NCBI GenBank assembly: GCA_905215445.1
Contig: CAJMPZ010000066.1
Location: forward strand, 1-11,371
From: an uncultured bacterium
Lineage (GTDB): Bacteria > Actinomycetota > Coriobacteriia > Coriobacteriales > Coriobacteriaceae
Direction of reading: 5' to 3'
DNA: 11,371 nucleotides
Shown: positions 5,373 to 11,371 of the stretch, one piece after another
How the letters are laid out: every line of letters starts with the position of its first letter
Position numbering within the stretch: position 1 is the stretch's first letter
Made by a program: the position numbers and the translations under genes
The notes under the pieces: model-generated
The model's database searches: none
Told to the model about the DNA's origin: nothing
Seen by the model: only the letters and a program-made list of their open reading frames with translations

Positions 5373-6742
5373 TAGCGCGGCTCACCCACAACGGAACCTG
5401 ACAAATACCAAGTCTTAGCAACGTCGACGTCAACATCAACGATCTTACCAATAAGCTGGTCGATGCTATATCCCTCGGGAATGGGCGCATGAACGGTCTG
5501 ATTCTTGGGGCTCTTGCCCAGCAGCACCGCATCGTTCTTTTTACTCGTACCCTCAATGAGCGCCGGCACCACGGTATGGAGCTCACCCTGGTTATACTCG
5601 TGTGCCGTGGTCTCGATAACCTTAACCAGACGGTTGAAACGCTCGAGAATAACCTCATGCGGCGTAGGATCGTCAATCTCGGCGGCCGGGGTACCGGCGC
5701 GCTTGGAATAGATGAAGGTATAGGCCTGAGCATAGCGGACCGTCTCGGCAAGTGAGAGCGTCTGCTCAAAGTCTTCTTCAGTCTCGCCCGGGAAGCCAAC
5801 GATAATGTCGGTCGAGAGCGCGATATCGGGCATGCGGTTGCGAATGCGATCGACCAGGCCCAGATAGTCCTCGCGTGTATAACGACGATTCATCTCTTTG
5901 AGGATCCGCGTCGAACCTGACTGGACGGCCAGGTGCAGTTGCGGCATAACGGCAGGTGTCTCGGCCATGGCATCGATGGTCTCGGGCAGCAGATCCTTGG
6001 GATGCGAAGACGTAAAGAAGATACGCTCCACGCCCGTATCGCCCACGGCACGCAGCAGATCGGCAAAACGCGGCTTGCCAAACAGATCGCGACCATATGA
6101 ATTAACGTTTTGGCCCAACAGCGTAATCTCACGCACGCCCTGGCGCACCAAACCGGTCACCTCGTCGACAATCTCCTCGAAGGGGCGGCTCTTTTCGCGA
6201 CCGCGCACGTACGGCACGATGCAATAGGTGCAGAAATTATTGCAGCCCGTCATGATTGGCACCCAGGCGTGATACTGGGTCTCGCGATGCCACGGCATGC
6301 TCATGGCGTCCGTATCTTCATGCTCATTGGTGCGGATATGACGCTTGCCATCAAGGAACGCCTCGGCAATGAGCTCGGCCACATGCGCGATGGAATGCGT
6401 GCCAAAGATAACATTGACGTTATCGACGTTGGTGAGCAGGCCCTCGCCATCGCGCTGCGCGATGCAACCACCAACGGCAACCACGCGCTTGCCCGAAGGC
6501 GAAGGCGGCAGGCTTTTGCAGGAATTGCACTGACCGTACAGGCGAGTATCGGCGGCCTCGCGCACGCAGCACGTCATGAAGACAACGATATCGGCATGCG
6601 CGGGATCGAGCGCCATGAGGCAGCCAAACGAATCAAGCAAACCGCTCACACGCTCGGAGTCGTGCTGATTCATCTGGCAGCCGAAGGTGCGGATAAAGTA
6701 GGTTTTACCGGCAAGAATATCGCGTACGGAACGCTGGTCCAT
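5372..6742 (-). CDS. miaB: tRNA-2-methylthio-N6-dimethylallyladenosine synthase MiaB
   Basis: MiaB is a radical-SAM methylthiotransferase that turns i6A37 into ms2i6A37 using two [4Fe-4S] clusters. From the second ATG the product has 456 residues. The N-terminal UPF0004 domain has cluster Cys22 (RTFGCQMNQHDSE), Cys58 (MTCCVRE) and Cys93 (AVGGCIAQRDG). The radical-SAM CxxxCxxC is Cys167, Cys171, Cys174 (GCNNFCTYCIVPYVRGRE). A TRAM domain lies at about 380-450. An extra CNSC pair (Cys72, Cys75) lies where relatives usually have an LG-type stretch. The ATG at 6748 is only 3 nt after AGGA, the one at 6742 is 9 nt after it, so I prefer 6742; both are possible. It lies 45 nt after spoVS with no evident promoter or terminator between them, and overlaps miaA by one base. 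MtaB-like or RimO-like enzymes are less likely given FGCQMNQHDSE and miaA next door. Confidence 0.95.
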   Translation of the reverse strand: MDQRSVRDILAGKTYFIRTFGCQMNQHDSERVSGLLDSFGCLMALDPAHADIVVFMTCCVREAADTRLYGQCNSCKSLPPSPSGKRVVAVGGCIAQRDGEGLLTNVDNVNVIFGTHSIAHVAELIAEAFLDGKRHIRTNEHEDTDAMSMPWHRETQYHAWVPIMTGCNNFCTYCIVPYVRGREKSRPFEEIVDEVTGLVRQGVREITLLGQNVNSYGRDLFGKPRFADLLRAVGDTGVERIFFTSSHPKDLLPETIDAMAETPAVMPQLHLAVQSGSTRILKEMNRRYTREDYLGLVDRIRNRMPDIALSTDIIVGFPGETEEDFEQTLSLAETVRYAQAYTFIYSKRAGTPAAEIDDPTPHEVILERFNRLVKVIETTAHEYNQGELHTVVPALIEGTSKKNDAVLLGKSPKNQTVHAPIPEGYSIDQLIGKIVDVDVDVAKTWYLSGSVVGEPR

Positions 6743-6787
6743 GTGCATAAGTCCTAACGATGGGGAGCGAAACGAGGCAAGCAGAAG

Positions 6788-7105
6788 CTATGCCACAGGC
6801 TTAACATCATCCATGACGACGTTATCCATAGCAGCTCGATTGATCTGGTGAACGTAGATAGAAAGGCGGATGGCCGTGCGCGACTCCCCGTTAATGAGGA
6901 TGTCGGAGAACACGGGCGCGCAGGAAATATCAAAACCGGTTGGAATCAAAAAACCGCGCGCGATAGCAACGGCCTTAATGGCCTGGTTGACGGCGCCGGC
7001 GCCGACACACTGGATGTTGACGGGTACACCATCCTTGACCATGCCGGCGATGGCGCCGGCAACGGACGCGGGCGATGATTTGCTTGATACCTTCAGGCAA
7101 TCCAT
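6788..7105 (-). CDS. spoVS: Stage V sporulation protein S homologue (SpoVS, Alba-like fold)
   Basis: The N-terminal 85 residues show the highly conserved SpoVS pattern: LKVSSKSSPASVAGAIAG (4-21), VGAGAVNQAIKAVAIARGF (34-52) and a region ending SDILINGESRTAIRLSI (67-83). B. subtilis SpoVS (86 residues) affects spore coat formation and septation; the family is small, dimeric and suggested to bind nucleic acid. This one has about 20 extra C-terminal residues. The open frame reaches back to 7180, but the ATG at 7105 has AGGAG 7 nt upstream and gives the family N-terminus. It lies between a GHKL ATPase gene and miaB; in B. subtilis it is likewise downstream of rny and upstream of miaB. The upstream gap holds a palindrome that may carry its own control. 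Coriobacteriia are not known to sporulate, so a non-sporulation role is likely. Confidence 0.93.
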   Translation of the reverse strand: MDCLKVSSKSSPASVAGAIAGMVKDGVPVNIQCVGAGAVNQAIKAVAIARGFLIPTGFDISCAPVFSDILINGESRTAIRLSIYVHQINRAAMDNVVMDDVKPVA

Positions 7106-7155
7106 GAAGAAACTCCTGCATTTAAAAGTACGTTTTAACTGCAATAACTGTATCG

Positions 7156-7173
7156 TACCGAGTGGACTCGGTA
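7156..7173. promoter_or_regulatory. Perfect 8-bp palindrome upstream of spoVS, possible operator
   Basis: TACCGAGT (7156-7163) and ACTCGGTA (7166-7173) are exact reverse complements with a 2-nt centre, an 18-bp near-continuous dyad typical of a dimeric regulator site. On the minus strand a TACGAT hexamer (7157-7152) overlaps its end, the same hexamer that serves as -10 of rny. The matching -35 (GTGCCT) is poor. A weak spoVS promoter with an operator in its spacer is possible but not shown. No T-run follows, so a terminator is less likely. Confidence 0.4.
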
Positions 7174-7179
7174 AAGGCA

Positions 7180-8265
7180 CTATTCCTCTTTGGCAAGATC
7201 GAAGGTCACGGTGATTCGATCACGCGAAACGCGAATCTTTGGGTCGCCGCAAAGGTTGAGATAGTACCGGGCAGCAAGGTCATTAAAGTCGCGCTCCACA
7301 GCACGCGAAAACTGTGCCATGTCATCCTTGGCAATACGTAGCCCGCGACGATCCTTCGCGAGATCGACAGGAGCCGGCACATGCGAGGACGAATCACGCT
7401 CGCGCAGCAGGCGCGCGGTCACACCGCGAACGGGCTTAATCTGCCCTGCCAAAATGCGATGGGCCGTGCGCTCGGACATCTCAAGACCCAAACCCGAACA
7501 GATACGGATAAAGTCCTCGGCATCAGAAGCAAGGCCTAAACGATCGACAACCGGAAGCTCGCTCTCGTCATCAATGAACAGGAGACGAGACGTATCAAGC
7601 CGGCTTGACGCCTGAGCATAAAGGGTCGCGGCAATCTCAGACGGAGAACCAAGATAGACATCGCAACCACGCAACTCCTCGAGCGCAAACTCACATGCAG
7701 CGCGAATAATATTATGCGGACCGCGAGCACAGACATAACGTCCGTCCTCATCCTTGACGGCCTGGGGCCAGCTGGACTGATCGGCACGCTCACTGAGGCG
7801 GTCGACCGCAACGCTCACCTTAAAGGCTGAACCAAGATCGACGTCGGACGTGACCACACGGGCCTCGTCGGTGTTCTGCTTAATCGAAAACAATGCCATG
7901 CCACGACCGTGAACGCCCCAACGGTCCACCTTCATGCTCTCGAGCTTGGAGGTAACGCGGGCATCAAAGATTCGCTCTTGCATATCCTGCGGAACGCCAG
8001 AACCGTTATCCAGAAAGACAAGCGTGCGGACGCCATCTTCCTTGGTCGTGGCGAGATAGACCTTGTCGGCGCCGGCATCGCGAGCATTACGGAGCATTTC
8101 GATGACGATGTCCTCGACATGCTGAATGTCGTGCTTAGCCTGGCGCCGCTCGGCCTCCGAAACGCGGAGGCGGACATACCCCTCGCCAAGGTTCTCCTCG
8201 ACGCGAAGGTTGCCCTCCCCCGACATCGACGCGATAAATGAGATGAGCTCGTTCGCGTCGCTCAT
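7180..8265 (-). CDS. Uncharacterised GHKL (HSP90/histidine-kinase/MutL-type) ATPase
   Basis: The 361-residue product begins with a short helix region. A Bergerat-fold ATP-binding domain follows: N-box EDIVIEMLRNARDAGAD (51-67; Glu56, Asn60), G1 DNGSG (86-90), and G2 GVHGRGMALF (117-126). This matches HSP90-like and MutL-like ATPases better than a sensor kinase, because there is no phosphoacceptor-His domain, TM segment or receiver. The C-terminal half (about 155-361) has no motif I recognise; it contains charged helices and RILAGQIKPVRGVTARLLRE-like basic stretches. The start lies one base after the rny stop (TAACATG) and there is no good ribosome site, so it is probably translated by coupling to rny. 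This points to a role with RNase Y or SpoVS. In B. subtilis this slot holds ymdB, an unrelated phosphodiesterase gene. ATP binding is well supported; the function is unknown. Confidence 0.82.
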   Translation of the reverse strand: MSDANELISFIASMSGEGNLRVEENLGEGYVRLRVSEAERRQAKHDIQHVEDIVIEMLRNARDAGADKVYLATTKEDGVRTLVFLDNGSGVPQDMQERIFDARVTSKLESMKVDRWGVHGRGMALFSIKQNTDEARVVTSDVDLGSAFKVSVAVDRLSERADQSSWPQAVKDEDGRYVCARGPHNIIRAACEFALEELRGCDVYLGSPSEIAATLYAQASSRLDTSRLLFIDDESELPVVDRLGLASDAEDFIRICSGLGLEMSERTAHRILAGQIKPVRGVTARLLRERDSSSHVPAPVDLAKDRRGLRIAKDDMAQFSRAVERDFNDLAARYYLNLCGDPKIRVSRDRITVTFDLAKEE

Positions 8266-8266
8266 G

Positions 8267-9817
8267 TTATTTAGCGATATCGACAGCGCGGCTCTCGCGA
8301 ATCACGACGACGCGCACCTGACCGGGATACTCCATCTCTTCCTCGATCTGATGGGCGATATCGTGAGCCAGGACCGTGGACTGGGCATCGGAGATCTTGT
8401 CCGGCTGGACCATGACGTGGACCTCGCGTCCGGCCTGCATGGCATAGGTACGTTCGACGCCGTCATGGGAGTTGGCGATCTCCTCAAGCTTCTCAAGACG
8501 CTTGATGTAGTTCTCGGCAGACTCGCGACGGGCACCGGGGCGAGAGGCAGAGACAGCATCGGCGGCCTGCACCAGGACATCGAGCACCGTGTTGGGGTCG
8601 ACATCGGCATGGTGAGCCTCAATAGCGTGGACGATAACGGGCTTCTCGCCATAACGGCGGGCAAGCTCGGCGCCGATGACGGCATGCGGGCCCTCGACGT
8701 CATGGTCGATTGCCTTGCCCAGGTCATGAAGCAGGCCGGCGCGCTTGGCGGTCACAACGTCCAGGCCAAGCTCGGAAGCCATCACGCCGCACAGATCAGA
8801 GACCTCGAGGGAATGCTGAAGCACGTTCTGACCAAACGAGGTACGGTAGCGCAGGGCACCAAGGGTCTTGACGATCTCGGGGTGCAGGTCGTGGATGCCG
8901 GTATCGAAGGCAGCCTGCTCGCCAGCCTCGCGCACGCGCTGCTGAACCAGGTCGGCGGCCTTGTGATACATCTCCTCGATACGGGCAGGGTGAATGCGGC
9001 CGTCGGCGATGAGGTTCTCGAGGGCGACACGGGCGGTCTCACGACGGACCGGGTCGAAGCTCGAAAGAACGACGGTCTCGGGCGTGTCGTCGATCACGAG
9101 GTTGACGCCGGAAACCTGCTCGAAGGTCCGGATGTTGCGACCCTCGCGACCGATGATACGGCCCTTGAGGTCATCAGAGGGAATGTGCACGGAGGTAACG
9201 GTGACCTCGGCAGTGTGGTCGACAGCGCAGCGCTGAATCGCCAGGGACAGAATCTCCTGGGCGGTCTTGTGGCACTCGGCGCGAACCTGCTGCTCAGACT
9301 CGCGAATGATCGTGGCAGCCTCGTGGGTGACCTCGCCACGAACCTTATCGAGGAGCTCCTTGTGGGCGTCCTCGCGGGTAAGGTCGGCGATACGCTCGAG
9401 CTCGGAGGTCTGCTTTGCGCAAAGCTCCTCGAGCTCTCGGGAGCGCTTCTCGACCTGACCGGCCTGACTGGACAGCTGATGCTCGCGCTTGTCGAGAGCG
9501 TCGTTACGGCGATCGAGGGATTCCTCGCGCTGCATCACGCGGTTCTCGAGCGTACGAATCTCGTTCTTACGCTGCTTGTCCTCGGCCTCGGCGGCCTGCT
9601 TGTTCTTGATGATCTCCTCTTTAGCCTCGAGCAGAGCCTCTTTTTTGAGGGTCTCGGCCTGACGCTTAGCATCACCGATCAGGGACTCAGCCTGTGCGTG
9701 TGCCGACTGAATCTTTTCGTCGGCCTCGTGAAGACTACCCTGCTTGGCGGTGCGCATGTAGGCAATGGCGGCGACGGCACCCAAAACGATGCCAACGAGC
9801 GCTGCAATGATAGGCAT
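8267..9817 (-). CDS. rny: Ribonuclease Y, membrane-anchored endoribonuclease
   Basis: RNase Y starts mRNA decay and processes many transcripts at the inner membrane. The 516-residue product has an N-terminal membrane anchor (PIIAALVGIVLGAVAAIAYM, 2-21). A long coiled coil rich in Glu, Lys, Arg and Ala spans about 25-195. A KH domain (about 203-268) contains LKGRIIGREGRNIRTFE, and an HD domain (about 328-425) contains the HD pair at 364-365 in AGLLHDLGKAIDHD. A family-typical C-terminal domain ends the protein. A GTG at 9823 is in frame but lies inside the AAGGAG ribosome site itself; the ATG at 9817 is spaced 5 nt from it and is the real start. It heads the rny-ATPase-spoVS-miaB-miaA-hflX block and has a clear promoter about 170 nt upstream, with a leader containing stem-loops. 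Length is typical (about 520). Confidence 0.97.
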   Translation of the reverse strand: MPIIAALVGIVLGAVAAIAYMRTAKQGSLHEADEKIQSAHAQAESLIGDAKRQAETLKKEALLEAKEEIIKNKQAAEAEDKQRKNEIRTLENRVMQREESLDRRNDALDKREHQLSSQAGQVEKRSRELEELCAKQTSELERIADLTREDAHKELLDKVRGEVTHEAATIIRESEQQVRAECHKTAQEILSLAIQRCAVDHTAEVTVTSVHIPSDDLKGRIIGREGRNIRTFEQVSGVNLVIDDTPETVVLSSFDPVRRETARVALENLIADGRIHPARIEEMYHKAADLVQQRVREAGEQAAFDTGIHDLHPEIVKTLGALRYRTSFGQNVLQHSLEVSDLCGVMASELGLDVVTAKRAGLLHDLGKAIDHDVEGPHAVIGAELARRYGEKPVIVHAIEAHHADVDPNTVLDVLVQAADAVSASRPGARRESAENYIKRLEKLEEIANSHDGVERTYAMQAGREVHVMVQPDKISDAQSTVLAHDIAHQIEEEMEYPGQVRVVVIRESRAVDIAK

Positions 9818-9852
9818 GCTCACTCCTTTTTATGGATTCGTTACACAACAAA

Positions 9853-9878
9853 GCGAACCGTCCTTACGAACGGCTCGC
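9853..9878 (-). terminator. Terminator-like hairpin in the rny leader
   Basis: In minus-strand RNA GCGAGCCGU pairs with ACGGUUCGC (9 bp, one G-U) around an 8-nt loop. A U-rich run, UUUGUUGUGU (9852-9843), follows directly. It lies between the rny promoter and its ribosome site, so it may act as an attenuator. It could also be a second stop signal for recA-recX read-through. The U-run is interrupted, so efficiency is uncertain. Confidence 0.5.
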
Positions 9879-9939
9879 GACATTTGAGTAATATGGGCGC
9901 AGCTTATGCGGGTCGGATACAGATAAACATATAAACAAA

Positions 9940-9954
9940 CTCATCACAGATGAG
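9940..9954 (-). repeat. Small stem-loop in the rny leader
   Basis: CTCATC (9940-9945) and GATGAG (9949-9954) form a 6-bp stem with a 3-nt loop. On the minus strand it is followed by a T-rich stretch (TTTGTTTATATGTTT, 9939-9925). It could be a weak terminator or a leader structure. The remaining bases of 9879-9976 show no reading frame I would call. Confidence 0.35.
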
Positions 9955-9983
9955 CACATATCACAAAGCAAATGACAGTGTTT

Positions 9984-10012
9984 ATCGTACGTTGAACCAC
10001 AACAACTGTCAA
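9984..10012 (-). promoter_or_regulatory. Sigma-70 promoter of rny
   Basis: On the minus strand a consensus -35 TTGACA (10012-10007) is followed after 17 nt by -10 TACGAT (9989-9984, four of six). The start of transcription would be near 9977, giving a leader of about 160 nt. A perfect 7-bp inverted repeat (TGACAGT/ACTGTCA, 9973-9979 with 10005-10011) places one arm on the -35 and the other at the start point, centres 32 bp apart. It may be an operator pair. Confidence 0.65.
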
Positions 10013-10017
10013 ATAAA

Positions 10018-10060
10018 TGGCCCCAGCACGGCGGCTAAAACGCGGTGAACGGCAGGGCCA
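10018..10060 (-). terminator. Probable terminator of the recA-recX transcript
   Basis: It begins 14 nt after the recX stop. TGGCCC at 10018-10023 pairs with GGGCCA at 10055-10060, with one further wobble pair inside and a GC-rich interior that can fold further. On the minus strand the hairpin is followed by TTTATTT (10017-10011). The T-run then merges into the -35 of the rny promoter, so the two transcripts are separated within a few bases. Confidence 0.5.
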
Positions 10061-10074
10061 CAAAACGCATACGC

Positions 10075-10767
10075 CTAAACCGCACATTCCTCACGTTCGG
10101 CATCGAGACGTGCCTTAACGGCATCGGCGGCGATGTGATACGAGAAGCCCTTGCCCATCAAAAACCGAACCAGTTTTTCGAATCCGCGCGTCTCTGGAAC
10201 ACGCCGCTTGGCGAGCAGGGCTGACGCACGCGCCAAATCGTCTTCGACGGCAAAATAATCCTCGGGATAACCGGGAATGTCATCGAGCACGACATGACGG
10301 CGCTTGAGCTCGGTCTCGATTTTACGCTGTCCCCAACCGCGCCGCTTGCGTTCCTCGATAAAGTACGAGCAAAAGCGGTTCTCGTCTAAAAAGCGATACT
10401 CGGTGGCGCGCTCGACGGCGAAATCGATCGCGGGCTGGCGAAAGCCGTAGCGTGCCAACTTGTCACGGACCTCACCCGTCGCATGGTCGCGTCGCGATAG
10501 CATCTCGGTCACCATGGTAAGTGCACATTTACGCTCGATGAGCTGCACCGCTTCACGAAAGTTATCCCAATCACAGGGAAGATCGGGGCGATTTTTGACA
10601 TACAGGCGCGCGACCCGCACGGGAATCCAAATGGACCGCTCAAAACCGCCCTCAAGCTCACAATCGATCTGTGCGCAAGGCTTTTTGGACGCATACCCGC
10701 TCGAGAACGAGGAGGCCGCCTTCTTATCGGGAAAGACGACCGTGGCCTCGGTCACCGTATACGACAT
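10075..10767 (-). CDS. recX: Regulatory protein RecX
   Basis: RecX binds RecA filaments and limits their extension, ATPase and co-protease activity. The 230-residue product has an N-terminal part of about 75 residues, probably a small beta domain (ERSIWIPVRVARLYVK, 43-58). Three RecX three-helix repeats follow, at about 80-127 (SRRDHATGEVRDKLARYGF), 128-165 (FLDENRFCSYFIEERKRRGWGQRKIETELKRRHV, given here as the 126-159 span) and 178-222 (KLVRFLMGKGFSYHIAADAVKA). It is longer than the E. coli protein because of the N-terminal part. The ATG is 11 nt after the recA stop and I see no Shine-Dalgarno site there. Low or coupled translation from the recA message is therefore likely and fits a protein needed in less amount than RecA. 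A terminator follows the stop. Confidence 0.93.
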   Translation of the reverse strand: MSYTVTEATVVFPDKKAASSFSSGYASKKPCAQIDCELEGGFERSIWIPVRVARLYVKNRPDLPCDWDNFREAVQLIERKCALTMVTEMLSRRDHATGEVRDKLARYGFRQPAIDFAVERATEYRFLDENRFCSYFIEERKRRGWGQRKIETELKRRHVVLDDIPGYPEDYFAVEDDLARASALLAKRRVPETRGFEKLVRFLMGKGFSYHIAADAVKARLDAEREECAV

Positions 10768-10778
10768 GAGCGTAACCG

Positions 10779-11371
10779 CTACTCGTCGTCATCATCGAGC
10801 ATGGCGGAACCATCGATGGCGTAAAGCTCGTCAAACTCCTCAGGCGCAGGCTGATCGGTCAGCTCGACCTCGGACGGAGCATCGTCATCAAACTCAAGCC
10901 CGCAGGCAAGGCGGACCTTATGCTCAATCTCGTCGGCGCAATCGGGGTGTTCGCGCAGGAACGCCTTGGCGGCCTCGCGACCGTTGCCGAGCTTGTCCTC
11001 GCCATAGGCAAACCAGGAGCCCATCTTCTTGCAAATGCCGCACTCGACAGCCATGTCCAGAATCGAGCCCTCCTTAGAGATGCCCGTACCGTACATGATG
11101 TCGAACTCAGCAGAACGGAACGGAGCTGCCACCTTGTTCTTAACGACCTTGGCGCGCACGCGGTTACCGATAACCTCATCCTTAAGCTTAATGCTGTCGA
11201 TGCGGCGAATGTCGATACGCACCGAAGAGAAGAACTTAAGGGCGCGGCCGCCCGTCGTGGTCTCGGGGTTGCCGAACATGACGCCGATCTTCTCTCGCAG
11301 CTGGTTAATGAAGATGCACGTGGTGTTCGACTTCGAAAGCGACCCCGCCAGCTTGCGCAGCGCCTGCGACA
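10779..11371 (-). CDS. recA: Recombinase RecA, C-terminal part (5' end beyond the window)
   Basis: RecA forms ATP-dependent filaments on single-stranded DNA, promotes strand exchange and triggers LexA cleavage. The frame stays open to the right edge; 196 residues are visible. They start SQALRKLAGSLSKSN and run through FINQLREKIGVMFGNPETT, which contains the L2 DNA-binding loop. RALKFFSSVRIDIRR and KVVKNKVAAPF follow. The C-terminal domain (AFLREHPDCADEIEHKVR) ends in an acidic tail (EEFDELYAIDGSAMLDDDDE). The Walker A part and the start lie outside. An internal Met at 11279 is not the start, because the conserved sequence continues upstream in frame. Acidic RecA tails damp filament formation in other species. 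recX follows after 11 nt. The recA promoter and its LexA box would be outside the window. Confidence 0.97.
   Translation of the reverse strand, partial: SQALRKLAGSLSKSNTTCIFINQLREKIGVMFGNPETTTGGRALKFFSSVRIDIRRIDSIKLKDEVIGNRVRAKVVKNKVAAPFRSAEFDIMYGTGISKEGSILDMAVECGICKKMGSWFAYGEDKLGNGREAAKAFLREHPDCADEIEHKVRLACGLEFDDDAPSEVELTDQPAPEEFDELYAIDGSAMLDDDDE

Noticed and set aside
6110..6757. A 215-codon plus-strand frame opposite miaB.
   Set aside because: It is a shadow of the MiaB radical-SAM coding region; no ribosome site or domain.
7106..7180. A longer spoVS start at 7180.
   Set aside because: The added residues are not part of the family, while the ATG at 7105 has AGGAG at good spacing and the usual N-terminus. 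The stretch instead holds the palindrome.
9818..9823. GTG at 9823 as the start of rny.
   Set aside because: The GTG is part of the Shine-Dalgarno sequence for the ATG at 9817.
8126..9934. A 602-codon open frame on the plus strand opposite rny and the start of the ATPase gene.
   Set aside because: It mirrors the coding frame of a highly conserved RNase Y on the other strand. Its Leu/Gly/Asp-rich translation has no recognisable domain and no good ribosome site; long antisense frames are common opposite GC-biased genes.
11277..11279. Met at 11279 as the start of a short RecA.
   Set aside because: The conserved RecA sequence continues in the same frame to the right edge of the window, so the gene is simply cut there.

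Overview
The window looks like a chromosomal housekeeping segment from a moderately GC-rich actinobacterium of the class Coriobacteriia; Collinsella or a close relative is my inference. Two things suggest this. Gene order on the lexA side (miaB, miaA, hflX, then lexA divergent from a LysM membrane protein, then nrdR) resembles Mycobacterium. The recA, recX, rny, (one gene), spoVS, miaB side resembles Bacillus subtilis, and both RNase Y and SpoVS are unusual for most Actinobacteria. No database search was possible. I see no mobile gene, phage gene, CRISPR array, tRNA or rRNA.

Layout from left to right. Positions 1-255 hold no gene but contain three stem-loops, the largest with a 29-bp stem. 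A minus-strand group follows: a LysM/single-TM protein (SOS division inhibitor type, YneA/ChiZ-like), nrdR and dut. The 1649-1811 intergenic region carries three LexA-box-like sites at exact 28-bp spacing and a clear sigma-70 promoter for the LysM gene with one box inside it. On the plus strand, lexA overlaps a DUF1624/HGSNAT-type membrane protein gene by one base (TAATG). That gene runs tail-to-tail into hflX with a 16-nt overlap.

The large minus-strand block, in reading order, is recA (cut by the right edge), recX, then a promoter region, then rny, an uncharacterised GHKL ATPase, spoVS, miaB, miaA and hflX. Gaps in the rny block are very small: miaB/miaA and miaA/hflX overlap by TAATG, and rny and the ATPase are one base apart. 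The largest gap, 74 nt, is in front of spoVS and holds a perfect palindrome.

Functionally, three themes sit together. The first is the SOS response and recombination: RecA triggers LexA self-cleavage, RecX restrains RecA, and LexA should repress itself, the LysM division inhibitor and the membrane protein behind lexA. The second is nucleotide-pool control: NrdR represses ribonucleotide reductase genes and Dut removes dUTP. The third is RNA turnover and translation quality: RNase Y, the MiaA/MiaB modification of tRNA A37 and the HflX ribosome-rescue GTPase. The points most worth a second look are the evenly spaced LexA operators, the hairpin that buries the nrdR start codon, the GHKL ATPase in the place where B. 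subtilis has ymdB, and the membrane protein tied to lexA.
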